A stretch of DNA of 64,000 nucleotides from Phaenicophaeus curvirostris (taxonomy: Eukaryota; Chordata; Aves; Cuculiformes; Cuculidae), in assembly GCF_032191515.1 (NCBI RefSeq), contig NC_091395.1, positions 34,585,276 through 34,649,275 of the forward strand, given 5' to 3'. Numbering within the stretch: position 1 is the stretch's first letter; every line of letters begins with the position of its first letter. The notes under the pieces were generated by a model, which ran no database searches, was not told the origin of the DNA, and worked only from the letters and a program-made list of their open reading frames with translations. This document shows, in pieces, positions 45,801 to 58,404 of this stretch. The translations under genes and the position numbers were made by a program.

Positions 45801-48800
45801 TCCCAAGCAAAAGAACAACCTCTATCTTCTAAATGTGTTCTTGCCAAATGCTGAAAGTACATACAGCTCAGACAGTGCCAGAAGTAGCATTCTGAAATTA
45901 CTATTGCAAAGTCAAAGGAAATAGCTTGTATCCTGTGGGGGGAGGGGGATAAAACCCCTGGAGTAACTTTCTTTCCCTCTCTCTTTAATTTATGTTGCCT
46001 TGATTTGCATTCTGTTGTTTTTCAAACACATACGATTCGTTTTATATAGTTTTTCCTTCATTGCATCCTGCTTGCTAGCTAGATCATCTGGTGCAATCTC
46101 ATCCACCGAGAAACAGGTTCTATGAGAGGACAAGTAACGGCCCTCCCTTTACTCAAAATAATACTTCTGCACTGTTTGAATGAATGAAGGGTTTTTCTAG
46201 CTAGGAGGATATAGATTTTCCGCATGTGTGTAGTTTCTTCTTCTCAGTAGTACCAGCATTTTCTCCCCTCAATCTTTATTCCTTTTTTGTCAAAAATCTA
46301 CCCAGTTTTCACTCCATTGACATCTTGATCTGCCTTTGCTTAGCGATTTCACTGTACTGTTTGCTTACTAAAACTGAATTTAGTAATCTTTTCTTCTACC
46401 TTTATTCATATGCCTGGTAGTAGCCTCTTGGAAGTCTAATGTTCTTTATGACAGCACCTACATGATGAATTTAAGCTGCATTTGTCATTCACTATCTATC
46501 CACCACGTGACAAACACAGTGTGAAAACTGAAGTCAGTGGTGGTATCTGCCTCGCTACAGGGGGTTCTAGTTTTCTGGCAAACTGGCTCATCTTCTATTA
46601 TCTTTATCACAATATAGTCCAGATAAAGTATATTTAACAGAGAGACATATTAATCACTTAAACTTCCTTTAGAGTAAAAAAAATTTAGAGTAAAATTTTG
46701 TTATAAGGATTTCAAGAACATACATTCTTCACTTTGAAATGAATATTTAAAGATTGATTAAGTGGTTAAGACAGAACTGTGATTTATCATAAAAGCATGA
46801 AAAAAAATCTGAATTTTCATTTTTACTAATTTCTTTTCTTGGATTTAGAAAAGGCCCTAATATTAGTGGGTGTTTTTAGAAATGAATGATAATCTTTTAA
46901 TAGGTGGATATGACTGTCACTCTATACAGACATAACAGTCCTAATCTCTTGTATGTGTACTGTTTGTGTAACTGGTGACACCCATGTCAATTCACATCCA
47001 TGGGCCTATGGTTTGTGCGCATGGTTAAGGTGGCACATGAAAATTCTAGGCATGCAATGGCTTCTGTACTTCAGCTAAGGAGGTGAAAAGAAATCTTGCG
47101 CTCTAATTGGACTGTTAAATCACCCTATATAGCTACATCACCCTTTTTCAGAAGGCACTACTTTTGGTCAGCTCATTCTGAATGAAGCGCAATTTGAATT
47201 CAAGCAGCTAGTTCTTGGTTAAGATACAACCCCCTATAAGGCTGGTTGGGTTTGGCTTAAGGGCAGCAAGAGAGGGAACAAGTGCAGAAGGGACCAGCTC
47301 ATTTGATAAATGTTTCTACTGGTCCCACTTAGAAGCTGGACCTCATTTTATATTTGAATTTTTCTCACTTTGTCTTCTACTGTCTTAAACTCATTTTGTA
47401 TTTCTCTATTAGGTAAAGGTTTACAAACACTGTTTCCTTTCCATGAAGGAACTAGTATCAAGTTGCTTGTCAACCTTCTTTTGTTTTTTGAAAAATAATA
47501 CAGATTGAACATTCTAAGTTTCTCATTGTGAGACATATTCTTTGTAATATTTTTATATGTCCATTTTAATTTTTCAGTATCTTTTATCTTATTAAAAAGT
47601 GGAAAATAAGACTCAATACATCATCCATTGCCAATATTCTCACTACATGTAAAAAACTGACTAGGTCAATTCACCACAATGTTGACTGGGAATATTTTCA
47701 TTTGCATACTCATTTTAACTCCCAAATCTTTTTCTGGAACCACTGCTTTCTGATACATACTGTCCTATTTTGGAGATATATTTTATTTCTAGGCTTTTAT
47801 TTTAAAGAGCACGCATGTCAATCCATTTGTATACTGCAAGAAAACCAGCTTGTAGAGAGATACTTAGCAACTACATTAAAATATCTCCAGTATGGATCTA
47901 AAGGAGGGATCTTTTTTCCCCTGTAATTTAGGGCCTTTACTTAATTATTTAACAACTATCTGACTATGAACTTTTAATAGGGTAATAAAAGGACTTTGTT
48001 GTCACCTTGTGAGACTGTCAGTGGATGTAATGGACGTTAAAAAAAAAGGAAGAAAGCAGAAGATCTAAAAGATCTTACACTACAAACTATGACTATCACT
48101 GTTCACAGATAACTTACCAGAATACACAGCTAACAGACACTTGATTTTTTTTTTTTTAACCTGTCATATATCCTGAGTGCACTTGCAGACTGCCAAACAA
48201 CTGAAGAAGGATTCAGTCTGTTGTGTGTTCTCAGCTAGTATCAAGATCTAGCTAACGAAAGGAGCGATGTTTTTCCTACCTATGTCTTTAAAGTACATTT
48301 ATCGTGCAGCTTATACTCTGGCAGAAAAAACATTCCTAATCTGTTTTAAAACAAATAGATTGTGTACAGCTGTCTCTGTATCCAAGGCAAAATGATGATT
48401 TAATGTTGATTAAGAAAGAAGGCCTTTGAAGTGAGTAAGGCAGGAGCCCATAGTATGTCTTTAGTGATCATTATCAGTTGTTCCCTGAAGGATGACTTGG
48501 TGCCAAAAGAGCTTTCCCCAAACTGGCTGAGGTGGATTCGGGAGCAAATGCTTTGCAAATTTAAAAAGACCTTCTCATTCACAGGCCTCTGATGTCTTAT
48601 TCCTTTAGCTGTATTAATGTCTGAGAATAAGCAGATGTAGCCTTTTTGACTGGTTAACTACAAAAAGGGGCAAGGTCCACCATTACGCGGCACTGTGGGC
48701 ATTACTTATTCATCACAAGAAGAGCAAGTGAGCATGTATCCTGCAGTAAAATCAAAGAAAAGCTGTTGGATTTGTTTGTTTTGCTTTTTCATATGAACAG

Positions 48801-50225
48801 CTGCTTTAGCAAAAGAAAAAACATCTGATATTAGCTTTTTATAACTAAACACTTTTGTGAATCATTATATAAAATATAGAAAAAACAATCAAATTCTCCT
48901 TCTCACTTGTTTATCTCAGAGCAACATGCCAAACACCAGTCACATGTGTGCATATGTGGACTACCCATAAACACTGTATATTATATACACATGCGCACAT
49001 ATGCCTACATTGTTGCCTGAAATGAAAGGAGCAGTAAGTCATACATATTTGCATCTGTCTATCCATCTGTCTACAATTTGGTTAAAAAATTCACAGTGCC
49101 AGTGACAGATAAGAGCAATCCTGTGTTGTTTCACACTAACAGTTGAAGAGAATGTGATTCTCATATAGCTGAACAGTTGATTGTAACAGAAAGAAGGCAC
49201 TAGGGTAACATTTTCCTTGTTTGACTATTGTAATTTACCTTCACTTAAGAAAACATTGATTTTGCCTCACAAAAAAAATCCCAAATCAAAACTATCACTA
49301 ATTTTCCTAGTAAGCCTCTTCTAATCTCAAGTCAAAGGAGTCTGCAGTTTTACAAACCCCAAATCCATCATTATCTATTTATTTCTTAGTATTTTGTAAA
49401 TAGTTACTATATACACTCTCGCTGAATAGTGCTTACCATTAAAGACTCCATAGCTACTGTTTGTAGCATCCCCCTTACTAACATGTATTCTCAAATACCC
49501 TAGTATTAGGCAAAAGCAAAAAGTTAATGATTTTAAGCATACAGTGCTCTTCTACAAATATAATGAAGACACTGTTGTTTCCACTGCTAGGAAAGGATAC
49601 TTGGCTGTTGACTTCAGGGGGAGGGTGGGGAAGGAAACAGATCCTTTGATGGAGAAGGGTTTTGTATAATTGCCTATAATTTAAAAATTATGTAAATGTT
49701 GTACTGTGAGGGCTGCCAGATTGACAATTCTGGGAATGCAAGTATAGAGCAATAGCATGGGTTTCTCAACATTACTCCATTATTGTCTTGCAAATCATGC
49801 CAGGAGGGAGATATGTCTTAAATATACATAACCAAGTGCAGAAGTGCACTTCTATACACATATTGTAAAATTTTAATTCTTCCTCAATCTCCTCCCTCCC
49901 AAATAACCAAAACCAGACAAGTTTTTGGCTTAAAATATTTTGTTTAGGGACATTTCCATGAAATGTTGAAATCATAAACCACTTTTCCATAGATTAATAG
50001 CTCTTCTATTGATTTTTCAGTTAGCCATATTAACTTAAAGCCATTTCTTCCTATAAAAAAATAAAATTATTAATCTTGCTCTATTATTTTTCCTTTTTAA
50101 TTTGGTTGATTTTTCATCTTTAGTTTCTATTCTGTAACTAAAAAAAATCACAACATGGAAGAATTTGCATGTTAATATGATTTTCACATTGCTTTTCAAA
50201 AGAGCTGTTCTGTTAAGGTCTGACT

Positions 50226-50310
50226 ATTTCACAGCTAGGTAAAGTGAGGCACGGATAAAGCCATATAGTACCAAAACATACTTCGTGGCAATCTTATGTG
50301 AAACCCACAA
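50226..50310 (+). repeat. Possible MIR-like relic
   Basis: 'TATTTCACAGCTAGGTAAAG' followed by TGAGGCACGGATAA, then ACCAAAACATACTTCGTGGCA and GAAACCCA, matches the order of the 'ttttacagatggggaaactgaggcacagagag', 'cccaaggtcacacagcaagt', 'gtggcagagc' and 'gaaccca' blocks. It is diverged; family from memory. Confidence 0.35.
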
Positions 50311-53300
50311 CTGTGAATATGAAAGCTAAAGATTTCAGTGGCAGCAGAATTGCAATGAAAGATCAGATAAGTCTCCAAGCTTACTTCATCTTTGACCTTG
50401 GTAGAATTGATGAAGGTAGCAATTAATCCCGATTACAGAGTTTTATTTTGTTCAATATATTTAATATTACATTTAATGGAGTATCTCTCAGAAGTTATGT
50501 CTAGATTTAGTTGCTGACTGATTAGCTACTGTCTCTAGCATGGTGTCATTTTCAGAATTGGTAAAGGAAATTATCTGTTTTAAATATTTAATGTCTAAAT
50601 ATCCTTCTGCTTATGGAAAGGCAGTCTGTAAACATGTCTTTAAAAGATTATTTTTTCCTGAATATTTTCTCAGTAAAATATCAGGACTTTTGTAACAATT
50701 CAGTGAAAAATTTGGGTCTTACATTTTCCATCACTTGCATGTTTCTGTTTTGTTCCAGAAGGCAATAAAAATGAATGACCTGCAGGTTTTAGTTTTGTTT
50801 CTTTTCAAAAAAATTATGACACTCCACAAGACACCCACAATTTTGAGAAAATAATTTCAAAAGATGTAAGAAAGCCAGAACAACTTAGTCTTCTTACTTT
50901 ATAGTTTGCTAGTAATTAAAGAAATTTTGAAAAGTTTCAAAGTCACAGTTCTAGTATCAAGGATAGGAAAGTATCTTACATAGATCTGTGATATAACAGA
51001 AAGACCTCAAACGATAATGTTTAGTGGCATAAAGATGGGAAACCTGCAAACCTTATGCAATTCTGCCAAAATACCTGATCCTGCAAAAGCCAAATTTGCT
51101 GTTTACTGCCTTGATCAGTTCTGCAGCAGCTGTGGGCTTACTTGTCTTAGTAGTATAAAATTTACTAGATGTTTAGTGAATTGGATCCTTAGTGTGCAGA
51201 CATTATTTAAACCTATGTTCAGACCGGTTGTGCAAGCTCACATATAATTAGTTGATTTTAGTCTATTATTTTGTTTTCATGTCTGTGGCTAAGAAGATTC
51301 TCATTCGCAAATTTCACATTTCTTGTCTTGTTAAAAAAAACCCCTTTGCCTATTTTCACAATTGTTTAGTATTAAATTCTTTAACTAAGCATTGGGCTAA
51401 AAATTAGTCCCATTTCAACCCTACATGGTATGCAAACTAAAAATATTTATTTACAGAGTGGTTCCTCACAATGAGAACTGTATAATCACACACGGTCAAA
51501 ACTTGTTCAGCTTATTTAAATACAGCTGAAAGAAGAAAATTTTTTATGCTTGAACTAAGAAAGACCTGGCAATTTTGGTCTCTAAGGAAACTACCATAAC
51601 AGACCATTCTAAGTGGCACAGATGGCATGTCTGTGCTTTAAGCCTTCTGTCACTGTACTGCCACTCTGTCAATGTTCTGTCACTGTACTACTCTTAAAGT
51701 TAACATGTGTTGATCCTAATGTTTGAACACCAAAAAATGTTAGTTTTTCCATGCATGACCAAAAATGATGAACAAGTTCTTCTGAGATAATGTGATTTCA
51801 AGATCCCAAGAATAGCCAGCATTTGAAGGAATACAGTTAATTAGACAAATTTAGGGAAAAACTGCATGATCCATTCATTAATAAACCATTGGCCAACATA
51901 ATGAGGCTGAAAATAAGGCCCCTCATAACCTGAGAATTAACTAATTCTGAATAAATTGAGAATTAGCAGGGTATGCAGAACTCTCACAGAGACTTCAGTT
52001 TCTTCCAGAGAAGAATGACACTATGGATAATGCACATTAATTTAAACAGAAAAAAAAAAAAGATATTATCATGAATCTTAAGTAATTAAACGCAGTGTGG
52101 GACCACCATCAACAAAAAAAACCCCAAAAAAATGACATGACTATTGTGTTTACAGAACTATGCAGTGCAATTGAGAATTAAATGCCAAAGGATTGTGTGA
52201 ACATCGTGTGAGAGATGTAGAGTGTAGAATTTCATGAAAACTGGTTGCTTTTGTCCCAGTCTGTATTTACGTAATCTTTATCTCCCTTTTTTCGGGTTTT
52301 TTCCTCACTTTTGCCCTTTAGAGTGTCCTGAGCATACACCTTATTCACAGAATTTTAGAGATTATTTTGCTCTTAAGTAGAAAACTGACTAAAATATCCT
52401 GAGATATTACTCCATTAACACCTATTCCTATATATGTGGTATACAGAATAATAATAAATGTGGAAACGTAGGCTGAAATATATTGGTTATGAATCAGTTA
52501 AAGAAAATGAGCCAAAAATAACATCTGCATCAACAAATCTGCAATGCTTAGCATAAGGTTTTAATTTAGAAATATTTACTCCTAAATTTTGAAATCTGTG
52601 AGAGGTTTTAGATGTGTGCTTCTCATTAAAAAGATGCTGGCAGGTAGCATAGGCGAAATATTGACTCTGGACAAAGAAAGAATCAGAAAAGACCTAATTG
52701 CTGACCACATTGAGCCATTGATTTTTTAGGCAGAAGTCTTTACTGACTCCTAACAGAATTCACTTTAACAAATTTATGCTAATAATTGATGCTGTGACTT
52801 GACTTTTTGTCAGATAAATGTTTAACCATGGTATTAGTTGGTACCTTACCATATAGTAAGTAACTAGAGATAAACCAGCTTAGTTCTTTTGTGAGGTTTT
52901 AACCAAAACTGGTTGTTAACTCTTCAATGTACTTCAATTTGAGGTTTTAGTTACTAGAACTGGTAAATAAGAATAACTCTTAATTTGCTTGACTGCCCAT
53001 TCTTTCTGCAGGGGTAGTTATCATAAAAAGTCCCAAATGTCAGAAGGAACACAGTTGACTCTGTAGTGAAAGGGAATGGAGCAGTAAGACTGCACCGTCC
53101 ACACTGGAGGTATGGGAGGAACTGTGTGAATCTACAACTGCACAACTCTTTGTGTCTGTTAGTCCAAATCCACAAACAGGAGTTTTGGTTGTAGAGTACA
53201 AGAATCAGCTTTGAAAGCATCAATTGTGCAGTCGATGTCTCAAAAAGAAAACAACTCCCTTGCCATCTGTTGTTCCTTTTTTCATATTGAAAGATTTGGA

Positions 53301-56300
53301 CCCTTAGAATTCATGTGTATTTTCACAGTGATCTCAATCAATTCATGGCAGCAATGAAAGTCACTCAGGACACTTTTTGGTCTTCCAAGAAATTTAGCTG
53401 AGCAGCTGAGCCTGAAACACATCCTATGAAATTTTCCCTTGATTTAAATGACTACATTAAAGCCATGTTTAATTTAAAGATTCCTTTAAAATACCTAACA
53501 TTTTCATGCTGGGTTGTAGCCTGCCCGAATCATTATCCTTTTACTTTAAAATTACTTCTTAATTAAAAAAGAAAATATAAGAGAAGTGAAAACAAATTGA
53601 CAATGCTATAAAAAGATTTTTACGTGATTGGGTAAATTTAAGTATTCCTGCCATTAAATATTCCTAACTTTTTGCTGATTTTCTTTTCTTTTTGTTGTAT
53701 TTAATTTTTCAATAAACTGTTTGGATAAAAATTATTTTTAATTGTCCAGTGATAAAAGCTGTCCAGCAACAGAAAATTCCACAGCTGTTTCAATGGCAGA
53801 CATATAAAACCTGTGTGACAAACACTACCATTAAACAATTTGATTTTCTTGTTGGGAGGGTTTAATGCTGTTGGGTGTAGTATTAAAATGTAGAATTTGA
53901 TAGTGCGTCTTAAAGTTTTAATGATGTGTTCATGAATATAAAACATACTTCCACCAGTGACTTTATGACTTCTCCACTGCATAATTAGTGGTATCTGTTT
54001 TACGAGCTTACTGTTGTTGCCTTGATCCCATGAAAACGTGAAACCACTGTAATACTTTACACCATTCCAGAGCTTTAAAGATACAAGCTGAGATTTCTTC
54101 CTCTTTTCTCCTTTCATATTCCCTTGTTTTTAATACCAAACCAGAACTTTAGGTGGCCTTTGTGAAAGCTGAACAAGGAAAACAACTCAAGGATGATATT
54201 AAATTTTAAACATATATCATAACACTGTACTTGTTGCCTTAGCCTAAATCTGCCTTGTTAGCTTCTGTTAGAGGATGAGGCAATCTTCCTACAACAACAC
54301 TAGTAAATTTAAGTTAATTCATTCCTTGAGGAAGTTTGTTAGAAAAAGTAAATGAATCTGCATTTCTTGTGTGCAAAATGAAATATGACTAACTTCCAGT
54401 GAGAAAAATAATTATCCACGTGATAATGATTCTAGGATCACAATCGGCTAAATTTTGAACTCTTACTTATTGTAGTTTCTCCCCATTCTTCCTTCTCCAG
54501 ACTTCAGCAAGCACTGGACCCGCACAAAGAAAAAAGTCGTTTTATTTGTGAGAAGGACCATGACAAACTTTAGGCAAGCAGGACAGCAGTTTCTTCTTTG
54601 GTTTCACATCTGTAAATCAAGGCTGATGCTGGTTAAAACAATGAAGGATTATTGTGGCATTTAACAGGGATGACTAATTAATCTTCCTCCATTCAAAGAA
54701 GATAATGAGGATGTGAGCAATATTTGCAAACACATATTCCAAATGAACAAACATGCTTCTGGAGGTTACTCAAAAGCAAAAAAGGTATAATTGCCTGTGC
54801 TTTGTGCAAGGGCCATCCACAGCCTAATTCTGAGTCGTTTCCCTTCAGCATTTAAACAAAATATAACAGAAAATAATTAACCAACATGAAGAAAAGATAG
54901 TTTCAATTTTAAGCCCCAAAGGTGGAGTTTCTGGGAACTTACATAAATGCTACTCACAGAAAAGGTGAAAATAAATGCTGAAAAAAGACAAAGCATCTAC
55001 TGATGATTTTTTAAACACTATTGACTATAGCACTTGAAATGAGGTGAATTTCTCATCAGTTACAGAGCATGATTTTGCTATTCATCTAGGAAGAAGACAC
55101 AGATAAAAAATGTGCTCAGTGGAAATTGCCCTTTCTGTGAAACTTGTGTAGACCATTAAAAAGATATTGAATTTCCTTCTAAAGAACACTGGTTTGGTTG
55201 CTTATATCAGGGGAGGTTACCACCTTTGTCTCAGAGTTATAAATGGAGATGTACCATTGTCATAGATGTCATCACAGGAGTAGCAGTTCCTGCAACACTT
55301 TCTATTATTCTCTGCATTAATAAACTGTGTAAACAAAACATTTGTGGATCCATCACTGGCTCTGAAGTCTTAGAGAGCTGTAGCTGATTAAGCTTTCTCT
55401 TTACTTAGCATATGATACATCTGATGGCTGAAGAGAAATGTCGTCTAGCCAGAAAACCTGGCCACGAAAAGAGTTTGGGCACAGGAGGTCTGGATTACCG
55501 TGCTTATGAGGAGATGTAACCTGATAAGAAATTGCAGTCAAAATAATCCATCATTTCGAAATCTCATTTGGAATTGTTCATTCAAAAAAAGAAAGACAAA
55601 AGCCCCCACAAAGCATAATGTTCCAGACTTCATTATGATTTGGGATGAAAATAAATATCAGTGTGTGAGAATACCTCAAGGGACCAAAGCTTCACTGCTC
55701 ACTCAGTTCTAATGCAAACAAGGATTCAAGTCCTGCTTATCTCAGCTCTTCCCCTTTGATAAACATCAAGCAGTCTAGCTTCTCACTGCCTTTCAAAGTT
55801 TCTGCCACAGAAGGTCTTCTCTTACCCTGCTTATGCTCACTGCAGCACAGCTGGGTGGATGGAATTCAGATTTAAATGATCCCCTTCACTAAAGGGCTAA
55901 GCAACTAAAGAGTTAAATTAATCTCAGTATTTGGCTCTCAAAAAAGTTCCAGTTTTTACACTCCCTATTTGAATTTTACTGGATTTTCTTCTGAAGAACA
56001 TTTCTTTGTTGCTAACTTCAGTGGGAGGTTATCTCTTTCCTTTGAAGGTTATATTGTGATTGGCAGAGGGTCAGGAAACTTCAGTCACTTTGGCCTGTTA
56101 CGGAAACAGTTTGAAAAATAAATGTGAAAGACAAATGCTAAGTAAAAAGACTCCTTAATCAGCAATAGTTCCATAAGCCTTCAGAACCAGTGATGTATCT
56201 ACAAATGTTTTCTTTACACAATTTATTAATGCAGACATTTGGGAACAATGGGAGATTTTTTGTTGACTTTGATAGTCAAGATTTAGTTGTGTGCTAGGTT

Positions 56301-56879
56301 CACTCTGTTGGCAGGATGTTCACAAAAGAATAGTCTAAAAAAACCAGATACAGTATGCAGCCACTGTCAAGATTGCATGCAGATTAGCAGGCGTTTTTTT
56401 ATTAGACAGAGCTGTTGGATTCTCATAAGCTTTGTCTCATACCCACTCAACTGGCTAAAAGTTGTAGTCTATTTCTATATGCCAGTATCAACAAGATTAA
56501 TGCAATACTGTCTGAAGTATGTTCCCACAGTACAGAAGGGCTAGGATTTCTAATCTTCTAATATATTATAAAATATTGTAATTTCCAGTTTTTTTAATTT
56601 TACACATGATTTTTATCTAAATATACTAAAAAGTCCAAGATAGAAACTTAAGGATGAATTCAATATGTATTAGATGTTATATATAAACAAAAAAGTGTAT
56701 ATACTTTTTTTTCAAAGTACTCAAGGAATGTACCTTGCACTTTCAGATGTGTAGATCCTAACACACATCTGGATAATAATATTAGAAATGTTATAAATGA
56801 TAGCAAAACTGGCTAGGAGCCTATTCTTTCTGGATAAACTCATTTTACCCTCACCAGTAGCAAAGGGAGCTGTGTGCAG

Positions 56880-56892
56880 TCAGTAGAGGGCA
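56880..56892 (+). promoter_or_regulatory. Near-match CTCF core (TCAGTAGAGGGCA)
   Basis: It matches CCASYAGRKGGC at 11 of 12 positions (T for the first C), in the same orientation as the site at 38050. Weaker than that site; binding is inferred. Confidence 0.25.
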
Positions 56893-57257
56893 CATATCAC
56901 TTGGATTTAAAGCCTGAGCTGTCCTCATTTGATTCAGCTGATCTTAATAGCCATGGTAGCAGGGAGCCCAATTGGCAGCTGGTCGTAACATACTGTACCA
57001 TATGTGCTGGATCTCCAAGGCACAAATAGGAGCTTAAAGAAGGAGGGTCAGGCTTAACTGTCATTTCTATAAAAATTGTTTTCCTCTAGGCATTTTAAAA
57101 GATGGTAGCAAATGCATTAAAGCAGTATAGTCTTTATGGGAAATTGCAGTTTAAGCAGTGGCCCACGTACTTCACTTTCAGACAGTCAGATTGTTATATT
57201 GTACTTCATGGATTTCAGTATTGTGCACTGTGTTGCCACTGTTCCCCATTGCTCTAG

Positions 57258-57516
57258 GGCACAGTCAGTCCAACTGTCCCTACCAGGAAATCTTCCTTTG
57301 TTTTGATATTTTGAGATGTGCATAAACACAGGACAGAAAGTGAAACCTCCATAAAGCAAAGATTTAGTCTCTAATTATTAATTTGACAACAAAAAAAGAG
57401 ATGAAGACATTCCTACTGTTTTCTTGTTTCACCTACTTACTGTCTCAACCCAATCTCCAATTTATCTCCTGCTCATCTGTGTCAATGCAACAGTTCATAT
57501 GGCTGTGCTCTGTCAG
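57258..57516 (+). ncRNA. Candidate exon A of a putative plus-strand transcript
   Basis: An acceptor-like CCATTGCTCTAG (ending 57257) and an excellent donor (TCAG then GTAAGTG at 57517) bound 259 bp. All three frames contain stops, so if transcribed it is noncoding. Alternative acceptors lie at about 57090 (TTTTCCTCTAG) and 57180 (TTCACTTTCAG). A compatible acceptor follows at 58181. Confidence 0.18.
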
Positions 57517-58181
57517 GTAAGTGCAGTGGTATAAGATGTTACAAAAATATCTCACCCCCCACTCACCCCAGACAATTTATAATTTTCCCTTTCACTGTTT
57601 GTCACATTTTTCTTGTGAACAATAGTTTTGTAAAGTTATTGGGTTTGGAATTATTTTAATTTCTTGTAGCTATGATTCCATTTCACACATTTAATTAGTT
57701 CCACGACTCATGTTTCTCGTGCACTCCACACTTTGGGTATTCTAATTAGAGGAGTAACACACTGGTGAAATTTCAGCACTATCCATATGCAAAGTCAAAA
57801 GTGGGTTTGCTTTAGATTCATCTTTAGGCACAGAAAACTAAGCTGCAGCTTCCATTCAGATAGCTGAGGTTTCTTGCCCTGGGCGGGTTAGAGGAGATTG
57901 CTGGTTGTCTGCCCAACTCCAGGCTCTGGCACCTCTGAGAGCTCAGCCAACAGGCTTAGGTTTAATCCTAAATTTAATAGAGAAGCATTCTATTCCAGAG
58001 GACAGATTTTCAGTTTTTCCAGAAGTGACAAAAAGAATTTCTTTATGCCAAGGAATCTTTTATAAGTGCCAAAAAAAAAGGGTTTAGTACCAGGATAGAC
58101 ATAACCTATTAATGGCTGAAACAACTAATGTACTAATTCTTACTCTAATCTCCTTATCCTTTTCCCTCACTGTCTCAGCAG

Positions 58182-58398
58182 GTCTTTAAGGTTCATAAGT
58201 GCACGACATCTAGTGACAGGGGATCACTGGAGTGCATACAGCTCTATACCCACATGGCTCTTAAATTGGATGAGATCTGCTCTGTACGCCTGCATGGAGG
58301 ACATGGACAAGAAACTGAACTTCTCATCCAAAATCTATTAAATTGATTATATCTTCAAACTGGACTTTTCAGCACATACTCAGGCAAGGAAATTTCTG
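58182..58398 (+). ncRNA. Candidate exon B of a putative plus-strand transcript
   Basis: A long polypyrimidine acceptor ending TCTCAGCAG (58173-58181) and a strong donor (TCTG then GTAAGT at 58399) define 217 bp. One frame is open from the acceptor for 54 codons to TGA at 58344-58346 (starting VFKVHKCTTSSDRGS). I do not recognise the peptide. Together with 57258-57516 this is the best spliced-transcript candidate in the window. It remains inference from splice signals only. Confidence 0.22.
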
Positions 58399-58404
58399 GT
58401 AAGT

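Larger units (their letters stand above)
42815..57255. other. Gene-free AT-rich DNA
   Basis: Largest frame 138 codons minus (53701-54117), not recognised. Simple sequence includes an AT-rich run at 43430-43505, T-runs at 48146-48158, poly-A at 52049-52061, and A/C runs at 52112-52130. A 15-bp direct repeat with 30-bp period lies at 51645-51689, and an imperfect hairpin followed by AATAAA at 45579-45628. Otherwise nothing is recognised. Confidence 0.5.

Noticed and set aside
53701..54117. 138-codon minus frame
   Set aside because: AT-rich chance composition with no motif and no splice context.
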